Notes: generated by a model from the letters alone, not told the origin. DNA of 64,000 nt from Myroides odoratus (GCF_001549985.1 NZ_LROZ01000014.1:1-64000); one strand, 5' to 3'; numbered from the stretch's first letter, positions 25,767-34,840 are shown. Numbers and translations are program-made.

Positions 25767-26716
25767 TGAAAGACTTACGTATCATTTTTATGGGAACCCC
25801 TGATTTTGCAGTTGGAATTCTCGATGCGATGTATCAACATAACTTCAATATTGTTGCTGTGATTACAGCACCGGATCGACCAGCAGGTAGAGGACAGAAA
25901 TTAAAATTTTCTGCGGTTAAAGAATATGCAGTAGAGAAACAATTACCTGTTTTGCAACCGACAAATTTAAAAGACGAGGCTTTTTTAACGGAGTTAGCAT
26001 CTTACCAAGCCAATCTACAAGTGGTAGTTGCCTTTAGAATGTTGCCTGCAGCAGTATGGCAAATGCCTTCTTTGGGTACTTTTAACCTGCATGCTTCTTT
26101 ATTACCTGATTATAGAGGGGCTGCACCAATTAACTGGGCGATTATCAATGGAGAAACTAAAACGGGTGTAACAACCTTCTTTATTGATGAAAAAATTGAC
26201 ACGGGGGCTATTATTTTAAAAAAAGAAACAGCTATTGGGGCCAAAGAAACAGCTGGCGAACTACACGATCGCTTAATGGTTTTAGGTGCTGAAACTGTGG
26301 TAGAAACACTAGAATTAATTCAAAAAGGAGACGTACAAGTGATACATCAACCTGCTGAAGACACGAAAACGGCCTATAAATTGAACCGAGAGAATTGCAA
26401 AATCGACTTTTCAAAAACAGGTATGGAGATTGAGCAGCTAATCCGAGGTCTAAGCCCTTATCCAGCAGCGTGGTGCATGCTAGAAGACCGTGATACACAG
26501 CAAGAATGGAACATCAAAATATACGAAGCACACTTCGAAGAAGAAGAACACCAACTAAATATAGGTCAACTAGTTACAACTAAAAAAACCATAAAAGTTG
26601 CAATTCAAAATGGCTTTCTAAGCCTAGTAAAGTTGCAGCTACCAGGTAAGAAAATGATGCTAGCAAATGAAGTATTAAATGGGCAAAAATTTAGCGAAAA
26701 CGCTATCGTTTTATAA
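25766..26716 (+). CDS. fmt: Methionyl-tRNA formyltransferase
   Basis: 316 residues, full length. It formylates Met-tRNA(fMet) using 10-formyl-tetrahydrofolate. The catalytic segment FNLHASLLPDYRGAAPINWAI contains the conserved His, and EKIDTGAII with its Asp follows. A C-terminal OB-like domain for tRNA binding begins near residue 205. It is translationally coupled to recQ by a one-base overlap. Confidence 0.95.
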   Translation: MKDLRIIFMGTPDFAVGILDAMYQHNFNIVAVITAPDRPAGRGQKLKFSAVKEYAVEKQLPVLQPTNLKDEAFLTELASYQANLQVVVAFRMLPAAVWQMPSLGTFNLHASLLPDYRGAAPINWAIINGETKTGVTTFFIDEKIDTGAIILKKETAIGAKETAGELHDRLMVLGAETVVETLELIQKGDVQVIHQPAEDTKTAYKLNRENCKIDFSKTGMEIEQLIRGLSPYPAAWCMLEDRDTQQEWNIKIYEAHFEEEEHQLNIGQLVTTKKTIKVAIQNGFLSLVKLQLPGKKMMLANEVLNGQKFSENAIVL

Positions 26717-26799
26717 CTCATTTCCCTCCTAAGGAATACTTCACATAGAACCTTAACACAAAAAAAGATATTGCATTGCGTTTTTTTTTTACAAAAAGC

Positions 26800-26829
26800 T
26801 TGTTTTATAACTTTATAACCCTAAATTTG
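26800..26829 (+). promoter_or_regulatory. Promoter of the HU gene
   Basis: TTG (26800-26802) and TAAATTTG (26822-26829) are separated by exactly 19 bases, a full match to the Bacteroidetes sigma-ABfr promoter. The ATG follows 43 bases later. Confidence 0.85.
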
Positions 26830-26871
26830 TAATAAGAACGTTAATAAAGTTAACCTTTAAAAAAAATTATT

Positions 26872-27147
26872 ATGAACAAAACAGAATTAATTGATGCTAT
26901 CGCAAAAGATGCAGAGATCAGTAAAGTTGCAGCGAAAAAAGCTTTAGAATCTTTCTTATCTAACGTTGAATCTACATTAGCTAAAGGAGACAAAATTTCA
27001 TTGGTAGGTTTCGGTTCATGGTCAGTATCTGAAAGAGCGGCTAGAGAAGGAAGAAACCCTCAAACTGGAAAAACAATCAAAATTGCTGCTAAAAAAGTAG
27101 TTAAATTTAAAGCTGGATCTGAATTAGAAGGATCTGTAAACAAGTAG
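26872..27147 (+). CDS. HU family DNA-binding protein
   Basis: 91 residues. MNKTELIDAIAKDAEISKVAAKKALESFL is followed by the beta-arm region GFGSWSVSERAAREGRNPQTG, which holds the proline-tipped DNA-intercalating loop (RNPQTG), and KIAAKKVVKFKAGSEL. It forms a dimer that bends and compacts the nucleoid. It is expressed from its own strong consensus promoter and ended by its own terminator. Confidence 0.96.
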   Translation: MNKTELIDAIAKDAEISKVAAKKALESFLSNVESTLAKGDKISLVGFGSWSVSERAAREGRNPQTGKTIKIAAKKVVKFKAGSELEGSVNK

Positions 27148-27201
27148 TTACTGACTTTGTTTATGTAATATAAACAGATCAAAATAGTAAAAAATTGAAA
27201 A

Positions 27202-27228
27202 AGTCTTATTATATTGTATAATAAGACT
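27202..27228 (+). terminator. Intrinsic terminator of the HU gene
   Basis: A 12-bp stem (agtcttattata / tataataagact) is followed by a T run and preceded by A residues. Confidence 0.88.
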
Positions 27229-27247
27229 TTTTTTATGCCCTATTGTT

Positions 27248-27811
27248 ATGACAAAACACGAGATTAATAAAGGCGATTATTTAATTGCACTTCCCTCTGG
27301 ATACAATCCAACAGATATCGAATTCAACCAATCGGTCATTCTGTTAACGGACCACAACATTGATGGCTGTATGGGATTTATTTTAAATAAACCTACTCCC
27401 TATTTGTTAAGCGAATTAGTACCAGAAAGCAATGGTGCTTTTACAGTCTATCACGGAGGTCCTGTTGAACCAGATCGTTTATTTTGTATTCACAAATGCC
27501 CTGATTTAATTCCTGATAGTATCGCAATCACAGATCAGCTCTATTGGGGAGGTGATTTTAACGCGATTTTTAGCCATATTGAAATGGGACTACTCACTCA
27601 TTTGGATTTGCGTTTTTTCATGGGATACTCTGGCTGGGACAATGGTCAATTGGAGATGGAATTAACCAACCAAAATTGGGTAAAAACCACAACTTTGCCT
27701 TTCAACCTCTTTGAGCAAGCAACAAAATCTTATTGGAAACAAGCGATACAAACACTGGGTAAAGATTTTCGTATTTGGTCCAATGCACCAGAAAATCCTA
27801 ATTTGAATTGA
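27248..27811 (+). CDS. YqgE/AlgH family protein
   Basis: 187 residues matching the DUF179 fold: KGDYLIALP near the start, FNQSVILLTDHNIDGCMGFILNKP, YHGGPVEPDRLFCIH and FFMGYSGWDNGQLEMEL. The family is widespread and structurally known but its biochemical role is unsettled (AlgH affects alginate regulation in Pseudomonas). Cytoplasmic. It converges with the aminotransferase gene across a large palindrome. Confidence 0.9.
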   Translation: MTKHEINKGDYLIALPSGYNPTDIEFNQSVILLTDHNIDGCMGFILNKPTPYLLSELVPESNGAFTVYHGGPVEPDRLFCIHKCPDLIPDSIAITDQLYWGGDFNAIFSHIEMGLLTHLDLRFFMGYSGWDNGQLEMELTNQNWVKTTTLPFNLFEQATKSYWKQAIQTLGKDFRIWSNAPENPNLN

Positions 27812-27914
27812 TTTTTTTGGAAATGAGAGAAGGGAAAGAGGAAATGAGTGATTTTTTCAATCACTAAAGAAACTTTCTTTTTTAATCTATAAATAAACCG
27901 TACACTGTAACCCC

Positions 27915-27960
27915 ATATAACAAGAGATGGCTTGCAATTGCAAGCCATCTCTTGTTATAT
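27915..27960. terminator. 46-bp perfect palindrome between convergent genes
   Basis: Two 23-base arms with no spacer are exactly complementary; the centre is gcaa|ttgc between 27937 and 27938, and the outer ends read atataacaag / cttgttatat. As RNA it folds into a long hairpin in both directions, so it probably ends transcription of both the YqgE gene and the aminotransferase gene, although the T tracts are poor. Confidence 0.8.
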
Positions 27961-28010
27961 TCAGAAAATTCACTTCTCTCCCATCTCCACTTTCCTTTCT
28001 CCAATAAAAA

Positions 28011-28856
28011 CTACATCAAGCGAATTTTCGCATTCAAACGATCGACTAAATCTTTCGCTACTTGCGTCGTAAAGGTTTTCTTTCTGTATTTTGTTACTGG
28101 TTGTACCCCTACGATAACATTCGTAATAAAGATCTCATCGGCCTTTTGCAATTCGAATGGCGAAATAGGACTCTCTTCTAACGTATATTCAGGGTGTTTT
28201 CCGAGAAGTTCTATAATTTGCTTGCGCATTACACCCTTTATACAGCCTTCGTCCAATGGAGGGGTTTTAATTACGTTTTTACTTACAACAAATAAATTTC
28301 CATTCACTGCTTCGATGATGTTCTTCTTGTCATTCACCAATAAACAGTTTTGATACTCATTTTCTGCGGCGAAAATACTAGCTAATACATTGACTGCACG
28401 ATTCGTTGTTTTTACCGTTGACAGTAAATTTGCTGCTACATAAAAATCTTTGTACAGTTCAACTTCATACTGCTTCTCTTGAAAGGTATATACTGCATCT
28501 TCTAAAACTTCTGCAGTTAGTACAAATCCAATCGTTTTATTTTCTTTAGGGAAGTACTTTCCTTCCGCCTCACGGAAAACGGTTAAGCGCACGCGAAATG
28601 CTTTCGCTTCACTTGTACTAGCCTCAACTGTTTTTATAATTTCTTCTTGAAAATTTTCTAAGGTAAAGTGCATGGGGATTTCCATACGCATGATTCGCAT
28701 CGAAGACATCAATCTAAAGTAATGATCTTCAGCGAATAAAACTTTTTTATCTAAGACTCTCACTGTTTCAAAAACAGCATCTCCATATAAAAAACCGCGG
28801 TTGTTTTCTATCGCAAGGTCTGTAGTAGAAACAAGTTTGCCGTTAACATTAATCAT
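28011..28856 (-). CDS. Class IV aminotransferase (aminodeoxychorismate lyase/BCAT-like)
   Basis: 281 residues. It begins MINVNGKLVSTTDLAIENNRGF and has the fold-type IV PLP lysine in STVKTTNRAVNVLASIFA. The EAVNGNLFVVSKNVIKTPPLDEGCIKGVMRKQIIELL segment is the usual cofactor-phosphate and substrate region. In this superfamily, 4-amino-4-deoxychorismate lyase (PabC), D-amino acid and branched-chain aminotransferases look alike. The length and the 'DEGCIKGVMR' motif favour a PabC-like enzyme in folate synthesis, but not conclusively. Confidence 0.85.
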   Translation of the reverse strand: MINVNGKLVSTTDLAIENNRGFLYGDAVFETVRVLDKKVLFAEDHYFRLMSSMRIMRMEIPMHFTLENFQEEIIKTVEASTSEAKAFRVRLTVFREAEGKYFPKENKTIGFVLTAEVLEDAVYTFQEKQYEVELYKDFYVAANLLSTVKTTNRAVNVLASIFAAENEYQNCLLVNDKKNIIEAVNGNLFVVSKNVIKTPPLDEGCIKGVMRKQIIELLGKHPEYTLEESPISPFELQKADEIFITNVIVGVQPVTKYRKKTFTTQVAKDLVDRLNAKIRLM

Positions 28857-28910
28857 AGTTCTAATTTGTGATTACTATTAACGGCAAATATAAGTTATAT
28901 TTTATGGAAA

Positions 28911-29297
28911 TTAGGCAGAACCCAACACTTGTTTTAAATCCATGATTTGATTTTCCCACAATTGCTTTGATTCATTTATTTCATCTGCTTCTGCAAAATC
29001 AGTTACAATAATGGTGACATCTTTTGTCAATTCATCGCGTATTATTTTAATTTCAAAGTAATATTCGGTATCATCGCCCTCTTCATCTAGCCATCTATAT
29101 CGTACTCTTTCGTCCGTTTTTCGTGTAACTACTCTTGCTTTTTCCTCCGAATCTCCCCATATAAAAGAATATACTTCTCCTCTTGAGTTTACGTTGTCAG
29201 CAAACCATTCGCTTAATCCTGAGGGATCTGACACGTATTGATATAACAATTGAGGGGACGAATTTATTGAAAATTCTAATTCATATTTTTCTTTCAT
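28911..29297 (-). CDS. START-like/SRPBCC domain protein
   Basis: 128 residues from the ATG at 29297 (MKEKYELEFSINSSPQLLYQYVSDP). The frame opens 49 codons earlier, but that part covers the tRNA promoter region and has no family resemblance. The sequence fits the small START-like proteins of flavobacteria (LSEWFADNVN; YYFEIKI; TDFAEADE), which have a hydrophobic ligand cavity. Ligand unknown. It lies 54 bases upstream of the aminotransferase gene on the same strand and is probably in the same transcript. Confidence 0.82.
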   Translation of the reverse strand: MKEKYELEFSINSSPQLLYQYVSDPSGLSEWFADNVNSRGEVYSFIWGDSEEKARVVTRKTDERVRYRWLDEEGDDTEYYFEIKIIRDELTKDVTIIVTDFAEADEINESKQLWENQIMDLKQVLGSA

Positions 29298-29378
29298 AGC
29301 TGTACTTAAAAAAGTTATAATTCCTCGAATATAAACATATTTTGGTAATAAAAAAATATTTTTTAAGAAGCTTACCGT

Positions 29379-29408
29379 TTGCTTTATATCAAAATAATAG
29401 TAACTTTG
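29379..29408 (+). promoter_or_regulatory. Promoter of tRNA-Met
   Basis: TTG (29379-29381) and TAACTTTG (29401-29408) are exactly 19 bases apart, matching the Bacteroidetes consensus; the tRNA begins 39 bases after the -7 element. Confidence 0.85.
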
Positions 29409-29446
29409 CACTCGCATTCTAGAAATAGAATAAAAAACCAACATTT

Positions 29447-29520
29447 GGCGAGGTAGCTCAGTTGGTTAGAGCGCAGGATTCATAACCCTGAGGTCACGGG
29501 TTCAACTCCCGTCTTCGCTA
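29447..29520 (+). tRNA. tRNA-Met (CAT anticodon)
   Basis: A 74-base cloverleaf. The acceptor stem GGCGAGG pairs with CTTCGCT (with G-U pairs) and the discriminator is A; the D arm is GCTCAGTTGGTTAGAGC; the anticodon CAT is at 29481-29483 in loop TTCATAA; the T arm is ACGGGTTCAACTCCCGT. The anticodon stem lacks the three G-C pairs of an initiator tRNA, so it is probably an elongator tRNA-Met; tRNA-Ile with lysidine-modified CAT is the alternative. CCA is not encoded. Confidence 0.95.
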
Positions 29521-29527
29521 CAAAAGA

Positions 29528-29553
29528 AAAGACACAATCGATGATTGTGTCTT
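29528..29553 (+). terminator. Intrinsic terminator of tRNA-Met
   Basis: A stem of about 11 bp (aagacacaatc / gattgtgtctt) with a very short loop is followed by a T run, eight bases after the tRNA. Confidence 0.88.
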
Positions 29554-29595
29554 TTTTTATTTAGAATATAGTTGAAAAGAGCACCACAAAAAGGG

Positions 29596-30174
29596 TTATT
29601 TCAATTGTTTGGGCATTTGCTTTTTTTCCATACTTTCTGCCACTTCATCGATGCGTTTTTGTCGAGTTTCAACTCGTTTGGCCAGGACAATCCAGCTCAA
29701 TACTATTTTTATTTTCGACTTACTCAAGCTCAAGAAATACTCTTTTGAACCGCTGTGTCTAATAAAAGCTAATTCTAAATCATCCGGTATGACTAATTCT
29801 TCTACTTCGTCTAAAATAATCCAAGAACCATTCTGCTTTGCGATTTCAATACTTTCAAAACCTGCTTTGGTCATGCTGTTATTTTCAATAAGTGCTTGCA
29901 CAATTTCTTTATTGATTTTAGACCAAATACTTTTAGGTTTGCGTTTACTAAAATACTGGATAGACGAAGAATCGTCAACTTTTTTTCTTGTACTATCAAT
30001 CCAACCAAAACAAAGTGCCTCATCTACTGCTTCCCGCCAACTGATGGAAGGAATGTTTGATTTTTTTGTATAGTAAATAAGCCAAACTGCTTGTTTGGAC
30101 TGATGATTTTCTTCCAACCATTGCCTCCACGCTGTTCGATTTTGGGGATAATAGGTTTCTACTTCTTTAGACAT
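29596..30174 (-). CDS. YdeI/OmpD-associated family protein (COG4430-like)
   Basis: 192 residues. The N-terminal half fits the YdeI-like family: AWRQWLEENHQSKQAVWLIYY, SWREAVDEALCFGWIDSTRK, QYFSKRKPKSIWSKINKE. The C-terminal part is a helical domain ending in SMEKKQMPKQLK. Related proteins have been named bacteriocin-protection proteins, but the biochemistry is not established. Cytoplasmic. Upstream lies a truncated hydrolase-like fragment. Confidence 0.8.
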   Translation of the reverse strand: MSKEVETYYPQNRTAWRQWLEENHQSKQAVWLIYYTKKSNIPSISWREAVDEALCFGWIDSTRKKVDDSSSIQYFSKRKPKSIWSKINKEIVQALIENNSMTKAGFESIEIAKQNGSWIILDEVEELVIPDDLELAFIRHSGSKEYFLSLSKSKIKIVLSWIVLAKRVETRQKRIDEVAESMEKKQMPKQLK

Positions 30175-30204
30175 GCTGTTATTTTAACTGTTGTAAAAAG
30201 GCTG

Positions 30205-30330
30205 TTATTTAATGGTGTCATGACAAAGTGCAATTGATTTTCCAGTATGCTCTTTACCTGCTTCAAATATTTCTAATGCTACTCGGTTAATAGAAAGAAG
30301 AGTAGATTGAGGAAAACTATTTGAGTTCAT
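30205..30330 (-). pseudogene. N-terminal fragment of an alpha/beta hydrolase gene
   Basis: A 41-codon frame reads SINRVALEIFEAGKEHTGKS followed by IALCHDTIK and stop. It resembles the first strands of epoxide-hydrolase-like alpha/beta hydrolases, where a 'VNGVxLEVFEAG...GKPIVLCHG' pattern leads to the oxyanion-hole HGxP. Here the frame stops right at that point and no hydrolase core follows, so it looks like a gene truncated by deletion, ending 31 bases before the YdeI-like gene start. Assignment is from memory of the family pattern. Confidence 0.5.
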
Positions 30331-30447
30331 TTCGTTGATTATATTATTCTTTTAAAAGAATACTTAACGATACAAACATACACCTCCTGTGTGACAATCC
30401 TATGGCAAGAATAAAAAATGAATGCCCTATTTTCGATGTCCTACAAG

Positions 30448-30480
30448 AAAGGCTCAATTACATGTGTAATTAAGCCTTTT
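30448..30480 (-). terminator. Intrinsic terminator of the CotH gene
   Basis: A stem (aaaggct-c-aattac / gtaatt-aagcctttt) around loop atgt, with one bulge, lies about 60 bases past the CotH stop at 30542 on the minus strand. Confidence 0.75.
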
Positions 30481-30541
30481 TCTTATACTCAAAGTGCAAC
30501 TCTTCTCCTTTTGCACTATCAATAGAACACTTTTATTCGTA

Positions 30542-32773
30542 TTACTTCTTCACAAAACGCTTAACCACTCGTTTGTTATCCTGGTTCAGCTCAATCAAAT
30601 AGACTCCTTTGTTTAACTGACTTACATTTATCCCTTGATCTGTGGCCGTATTTTGTTGAATTACCTGTCCAATTGCATCAAAAATGCGATACGAGATAGC
30701 GTTTTCTGACCCCGAAGTAACGTGTAAAATATCTGCTGTTGGATTTGGATAAAGTACAAAATCTAAATAGTCCGCTTGGCGTTGTCCTTGGTTTGGTTTA
30801 AAGATTGCTTTTACTTTAAAATTTTCATTTGGATTAATTACAAGTTTTGAATTAGTGGAATTGATATCTCCTTCCCAGCGCACAAAGCGATAACCTGGTA
30901 GAGCAATAGCTTCTATTGTAACTGGAATCGTTTTAAAATAATACCCCTGCCAATTTTCATACTCATCGCCTACCCCTACAGTACTGCTGTTAATCTCAAT
31001 GGTGTTGACTTTGATAAATCCTTTATCTTTATTATTAATATGCGCTTTCAAGCGATACTTTCCACTTAAATTGAAATGCGTTTGGATGTGTTGATCTTGG
31101 TAAGTAGGTCTTACACGAGCAAATTCCCTCATTTGTTCCACTCGATTTTCCCAATCTTGCATGGAAGTCAATAAATTCCATCGTTCAATGTATCTGGGCA
31201 TTTCGGTGCGAATACGTTCTTGCATGTCATTAATTAATGTAATGACGTGTTGCTCCTTATAACACGTATTCATTAAATCGGCAAATCGATTTAAGAAGTA
31301 ATTTTTATACGTTTCATTGGCGAGGAGTCCCTTTAGAATATGATCTTCACTTGCTATTGCCGACGCTAAAGTATTATGGCTATAAGAATTGTTAATCCAT
31401 TCATCAATTCCATTAAAACCTGCATCTAAATCTTTGAATACCCAGCGGAATCGGCCATCCTGTCCATAAGGAGCATCGGGCGTGTACTCCACTCTTTTTC
31501 TAAAGTAGGTATTGTTGTTGTGTGGCCAATCAAAATTAGCCGCATAGATTTCGGCAATTTGAAAATCTGTAAAATTCACCTCATCAATATAGGTCAATGC
31601 TTTTTTATAGTTTTTCTTCTTTTTTAAATTTTGATTCGTAAAGAAATCAACCACCTTCAAATACTGTACATTATCCCCAACATCTGCCAAACCCGCATTT
31701 TCTAGAAAGTCAAGATCTCTTTCTTTGATGTCGTATACTCGTTCAAAATACTTTTCGTCATATCGCTCGCGTAAATTCATCAAACCATAATATTCGCCAT
31801 TGACAAACGTTACGACAGGTTGGTATTTTTGCGTTTCAAAATGAAGATGTTCATTCAATTTTTGCACAAAGGCATCTCGAAACATAGTTCTATACGTATC
31901 ATTTCCAGAATTTCTTACAATCAATCGTTTAAAACTATCATAGGGATATTCATCAAAGAAATTATAACCCAAGTCCTTCTTTCCATACTCTGATTTCGCA
32001 TACATACGATAAGATCTATTTTTAAAATGTCGTGATCCATTACCGTGGTTTCGTATACCTACCGTTTGATTGATTTTCTCCCCTCCATTGGCTAAATAAA
32101 TGAAGTTAACAGGCACTTCCGAAGTTGAGCCACTTGCCCAATAATTGGCTGGGACTGTGGTTTCATACTGATCAACCTGTGGATTTGCCAATCGCCAATC
32201 ATCAAATGTTTTTCCTGCCACCCACAATCCATTTTCATAACCAAAGAGTTGATCATCATTCACATTAATATTCACCACAGGAAATGCATATTGTTTATTG
32301 ATCAAATATACTCTTGTGGTTGTTTCGGAAAAATGTTGGTTGTCGAGATAAGCTTTGGCTCTCACTACAAAACTTTTATCTACAGAAGTAGCAGGGAAGT
32401 ATGGATTGGATTCAAAAGTCGTCGATATATTTGCTAATCGATTAGGCTCCATCGTTCTATCATAGATTGCAATTGGCGTTGTATACACCAAGGAGCGTAT
32501 TGTATCTTGATGTAGTTCAAAAGGCAATTGACCACCGCGTTCTGGATATTTGGTTTTATAAGTAAATGTGCTCCCTCCTAAATTCTCAAGGGTCGGTTCT
32601 GATCCATCGAGCGTATAGACAATCTGTACATTAGAATTTTCATGACTAAGATGTAACGTAAATGCCTGTTCATAAAATCCACTGGCAGCAGAAAAAACAG
32701 GTGGTATTACTTGTTGACCAAACACAGATAAGGTCAAACTAAAAACGAGTACTAAATAACATTTTTTCATCAT
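30542..32773 (-). CDS. Secreted CotH kinase family protein with T9SS C-terminal signal
   Basis: 743 residues with a signal peptide (MMKKCYLVLVFSLTLSVFGQ). A chitobiase/hexosaminidase-like C-terminal-type domain comes first (IVYTLDGSEPTLENL), then a CotH kinase domain at about 190-540 (GIRNHGNGSRHFKNRSYRM; LMNLRERYDEKYFE; WVFKDLDAGFNG). A small repeat domain follows (GYRFVRWEGDINSTNSKLVI) and the last about 75 residues are a type A sorting domain (YPNPTADILHVT ... GVYLIEL ... KRFVKK). It is exported by the type IX system and anchored or released at the surface. CotH proteins phosphorylate spore coat proteins in Bacillus; the substrate here is unknown. Confidence 0.9.
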   Translation of the reverse strand: MMKKCYLVLVFSLTLSVFGQQVIPPVFSAASGFYEQAFTLHLSHENSNVQIVYTLDGSEPTLENLGGSTFTYKTKYPERGGQLPFELHQDTIRSLVYTTPIAIYDRTMEPNRLANISTTFESNPYFPATSVDKSFVVRAKAYLDNQHFSETTTRVYLINKQYAFPVVNINVNDDQLFGYENGLWVAGKTFDDWRLANPQVDQYETTVPANYWASGSTSEVPVNFIYLANGGEKINQTVGIRNHGNGSRHFKNRSYRMYAKSEYGKKDLGYNFFDEYPYDSFKRLIVRNSGNDTYRTMFRDAFVQKLNEHLHFETQKYQPVVTFVNGEYYGLMNLRERYDEKYFERVYDIKERDLDFLENAGLADVGDNVQYLKVVDFFTNQNLKKKKNYKKALTYIDEVNFTDFQIAEIYAANFDWPHNNNTYFRKRVEYTPDAPYGQDGRFRWVFKDLDAGFNGIDEWINNSYSHNTLASAIASEDHILKGLLANETYKNYFLNRFADLMNTCYKEQHVITLINDMQERIRTEMPRYIERWNLLTSMQDWENRVEQMREFARVRPTYQDQHIQTHFNLSGKYRLKAHINNKDKGFIKVNTIEINSSTVGVGDEYENWQGYYFKTIPVTIEAIALPGYRFVRWEGDINSTNSKLVINPNENFKVKAIFKPNQGQRQADYLDFVLYPNPTADILHVTSGSENAISYRIFDAIGQVIQQNTATDQGINVSQLNKGVYLIELNQDNKRVVKRFVKK

Positions 32774-33020
32774 ACTTTAATTTTAAAGATTAAAATTTTA
32801 TCTTAAAATTAAAATATTAACATAAATAAAACTATTATTTAATTAAAAATCACAAATAAAAACATCGACAAACACAAAGACACAACGGAGTTAGCTACGT
32901 GATGCAGAACAAAACATTAGAAATCGTGCGCTTGAAGCTACTAAACAGTCTCCGATAGTTTGATTTGATTTTAGTTACTTGAAAAAGCAGTACTTCCTAC
33001 TTTCATCGAAAAAGTTCTTT

Positions 33021-33893
33021 TTAATTTCGCTTAATCCAGGTACTCGCCTTTTTCTTCTTTGACTTTCTAGGAACTGGATGTGCTGCCCAGCTAGTAGGTC
33101 CTGTTTTCTTCCAAACCATATCACTCGTGCGAATCATTTTAATATATCCCCAAATGCCTAGCGTGAGCATCAAAATAAAGAATACTAAGATTCCTGTGAC
33201 AAAAAGAGGAACCTCATTACCATAAAACAAAGCGTAAATTAATAACCCATCAAAAAGTATCATGACAATTGGTATAAAAAAGGTAAGTCCGATGTATTTA
33301 ATTACTTTTAAGTAGTAATCCATCTTGTAATTCATCGCATAGAGTAAGATACCCCAAAAGGAAAATACCAAGATAACCATCAGGAGCAAAGCACCAAAAA
33401 ACAAGGCAAATGTACCAAAGCCAAAACTCACACCATCCTTGGAAACTTCGTCATAATACACCGTTACAGCTTCTCCAATTGTTGGTTTATTACTTGAGGA
33501 ATACGATAAGGTATGATCAACCAACACGCCAGATAACGTTGTAAATTCAACAGTAGGTGTAAACATCGTTGTAGTTGTTCCTGCATCTGCATCATGACTT
33601 TCATAAGAGGAATAAGAAACAACTTTTGCTTCATATCGCTGTCCATTGACTAGCAATTGGGTTGTTTTATAGAGCGACGACCCCATGCCTATGGTTATGC
33701 TTATTGCAAAAACCATCACAATCGTTACCACCAAAAAAACATACCCAAAGCCAAGACAGCCTAGCCCACCTTTTCCAGCGTGCAAACGACGTTGTCCTAT
33801 TTTATAAGTCAACCAAAGTCCAAATAGTAGCGCTAAAACCCCACTCCAGCCATATAAAGTCAAACTGAGAAAAATCATAGAGAACAGAATCAT
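33021..33893 (-). CDS. DUF3592 domain-containing membrane protein
   Basis: 290 residues from the ATG at 33893; the frame opens six codons earlier with a TTG. Helices at about 1-30 and 45-70 precede a soluble DUF3592-like part (NGQRYEAKVVSYSSYES ... TPTVEFTTLSGVLVDHTLSY ... IGEAVTVYYDEVSKDG). Three further helices follow, then a basic tail (PRKSKKKKASTWIKRN). Function unknown. It starts 23 bases after the stop of the membrane protein at 33917-34732, forming a two-gene operon. Confidence 0.78.
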   Translation of the reverse strand: MILFSMIFLSLTLYGWSGVLALLFGLWLTYKIGQRRLHAGKGGLGCLGFGYVFLVVTIVMVFAISITIGMGSSLYKTTQLLVNGQRYEAKVVSYSSYESHDADAGTTTTMFTPTVEFTTLSGVLVDHTLSYSSSNKPTIGEAVTVYYDEVSKDGVSFGFGTFALFFGALLLMVILVFSFWGILLYAMNYKMDYYLKVIKYIGLTFFIPIVMILFDGLLIYALFYGNEVPLFVTGILVFFILMLTLGIWGYIKMIRTSDMVWKKTGPTSWAAHPVPRKSKKKKASTWIKRN

Positions 33894-33916
33894 AGTAGAA
33901 ATACAACTCAAACCGC

Positions 33917-34732
33917 TTAGTTATAACGAGAAGTTTGATGTTTAAATGTTGTTTTTTGACGTTTGATTAAATCATTATCCTGAACGACTTGCTTCTCCAT
34001 TCTTGTTTGAATCCCTTCTCTTTCTAAAGTGCTAACAGTTGCAGCTTGAGGCATTAGATGATCCTTTTTTGTATGCATCGCCCAATAGTTGCGTACCTCC
34101 ATCAGTCTTCTGATAACTACATAGAGAAAATACAAGGCGAAAATAAGGATAAAAATAGAAAAGACCTCCGCTTCTTCTTCAGAACCAAATATTCGATATT
34201 GATAAAAAACAACGAGAATATATCCTACCAGTAGCATACGCAAAGGTTTAATCAACAGGTGAATTCCCTTTCTAATAGCCGCTGCAGTCTGATTTCCAAT
34301 AATAGCAAACGCATGCAAAACAAATAAACCTAAAAACAGCCCCATTCTACAAACTAAAAAGGCCACAACAAGAATAATATAAGCCAGAATCAGATCTTCA
34401 TAAGTCAACCAAAACGTACCGCCTTCTGCATCTAAGAATACCGCTTGATCAACCTCCCAAAAGAAATCATGTGTTATATCTTCTAAGCGTTCAGCAGGAA
34501 TAAATACTTGATTTCCGTCTAACCTAGTTCCAACAATTCCGATAGCCACGCTCCCTCGCTCATCTACAACGCGTTCTAATCGCCCCGTATACAATTCGCC
34601 CGTAACAAGTGCTTGTCCCATTTGAACAGGTACACTAGCCATTGAAAGTACCCAAGAACTACCTGCGGATAGCAGAATTAACACGATAATAATCGGAAGG
34701 AAATTAATTTTCTTATCGCTTTTTGGATTCAT
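33917..34732 (-). CDS. Membrane protein of unknown function
   Basis: 271 residues from the ATG at 34732, which puts a short basic segment (MNPKSDKKINF) before the first helix (LPIIIVLILLSAGSSWVLSMASVPV); the open frame extends 20 codons upstream without support. An extracytoplasmic region of about 80 residues (GQALVTGELYTGRLERVVDERG) is followed by three helices around residues 110-210 and a Lys-rich tail. No family is recognised. It is the first gene of a pair with the DUF3592 protein, and the two share the same helix-soluble-helix layout. Confidence 0.7.
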   Translation of the reverse strand: MNPKSDKKINFLPIIIVLILLSAGSSWVLSMASVPVQMGQALVTGELYTGRLERVVDERGSVAIGIVGTRLDGNQVFIPAERLEDITHDFFWEVDQAVFLDAEGGTFWLTYEDLILAYIILVVAFLVCRMGLFLGLFVLHAFAIIGNQTAAAIRKGIHLLIKPLRMLLVGYILVVFYQYRIFGSEEEAEVFSIFILIFALYFLYVVIRRLMEVRNYWAMHTKKDHLMPQAATVSTLEREGIQTRMEKQVVQDNDLIKRQKTTFKHQTSRYN

Positions 34733-34840
34733 CTTGCTTGATTTTTCTTTTTCTATGCAGTATAGAAAAGTTAATTTTAGTATTATCAGCAAGATACCAC
34801 AATATAAATTAAGAAACCCTATCCCCTTTCCTCATCAACC

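Noticed and set aside
29298..29444. Longer N-terminus for the START-like protein
   Set aside because: It would lie over the antisense of the tRNA-Met promoter and gives an unrelated 49-residue extension.
30205..30330. Independent small gene or antitoxin
   Set aside because: Its sequence resembles the first strands of a hydrolase and stops abruptly; a fragment is the simpler reading.
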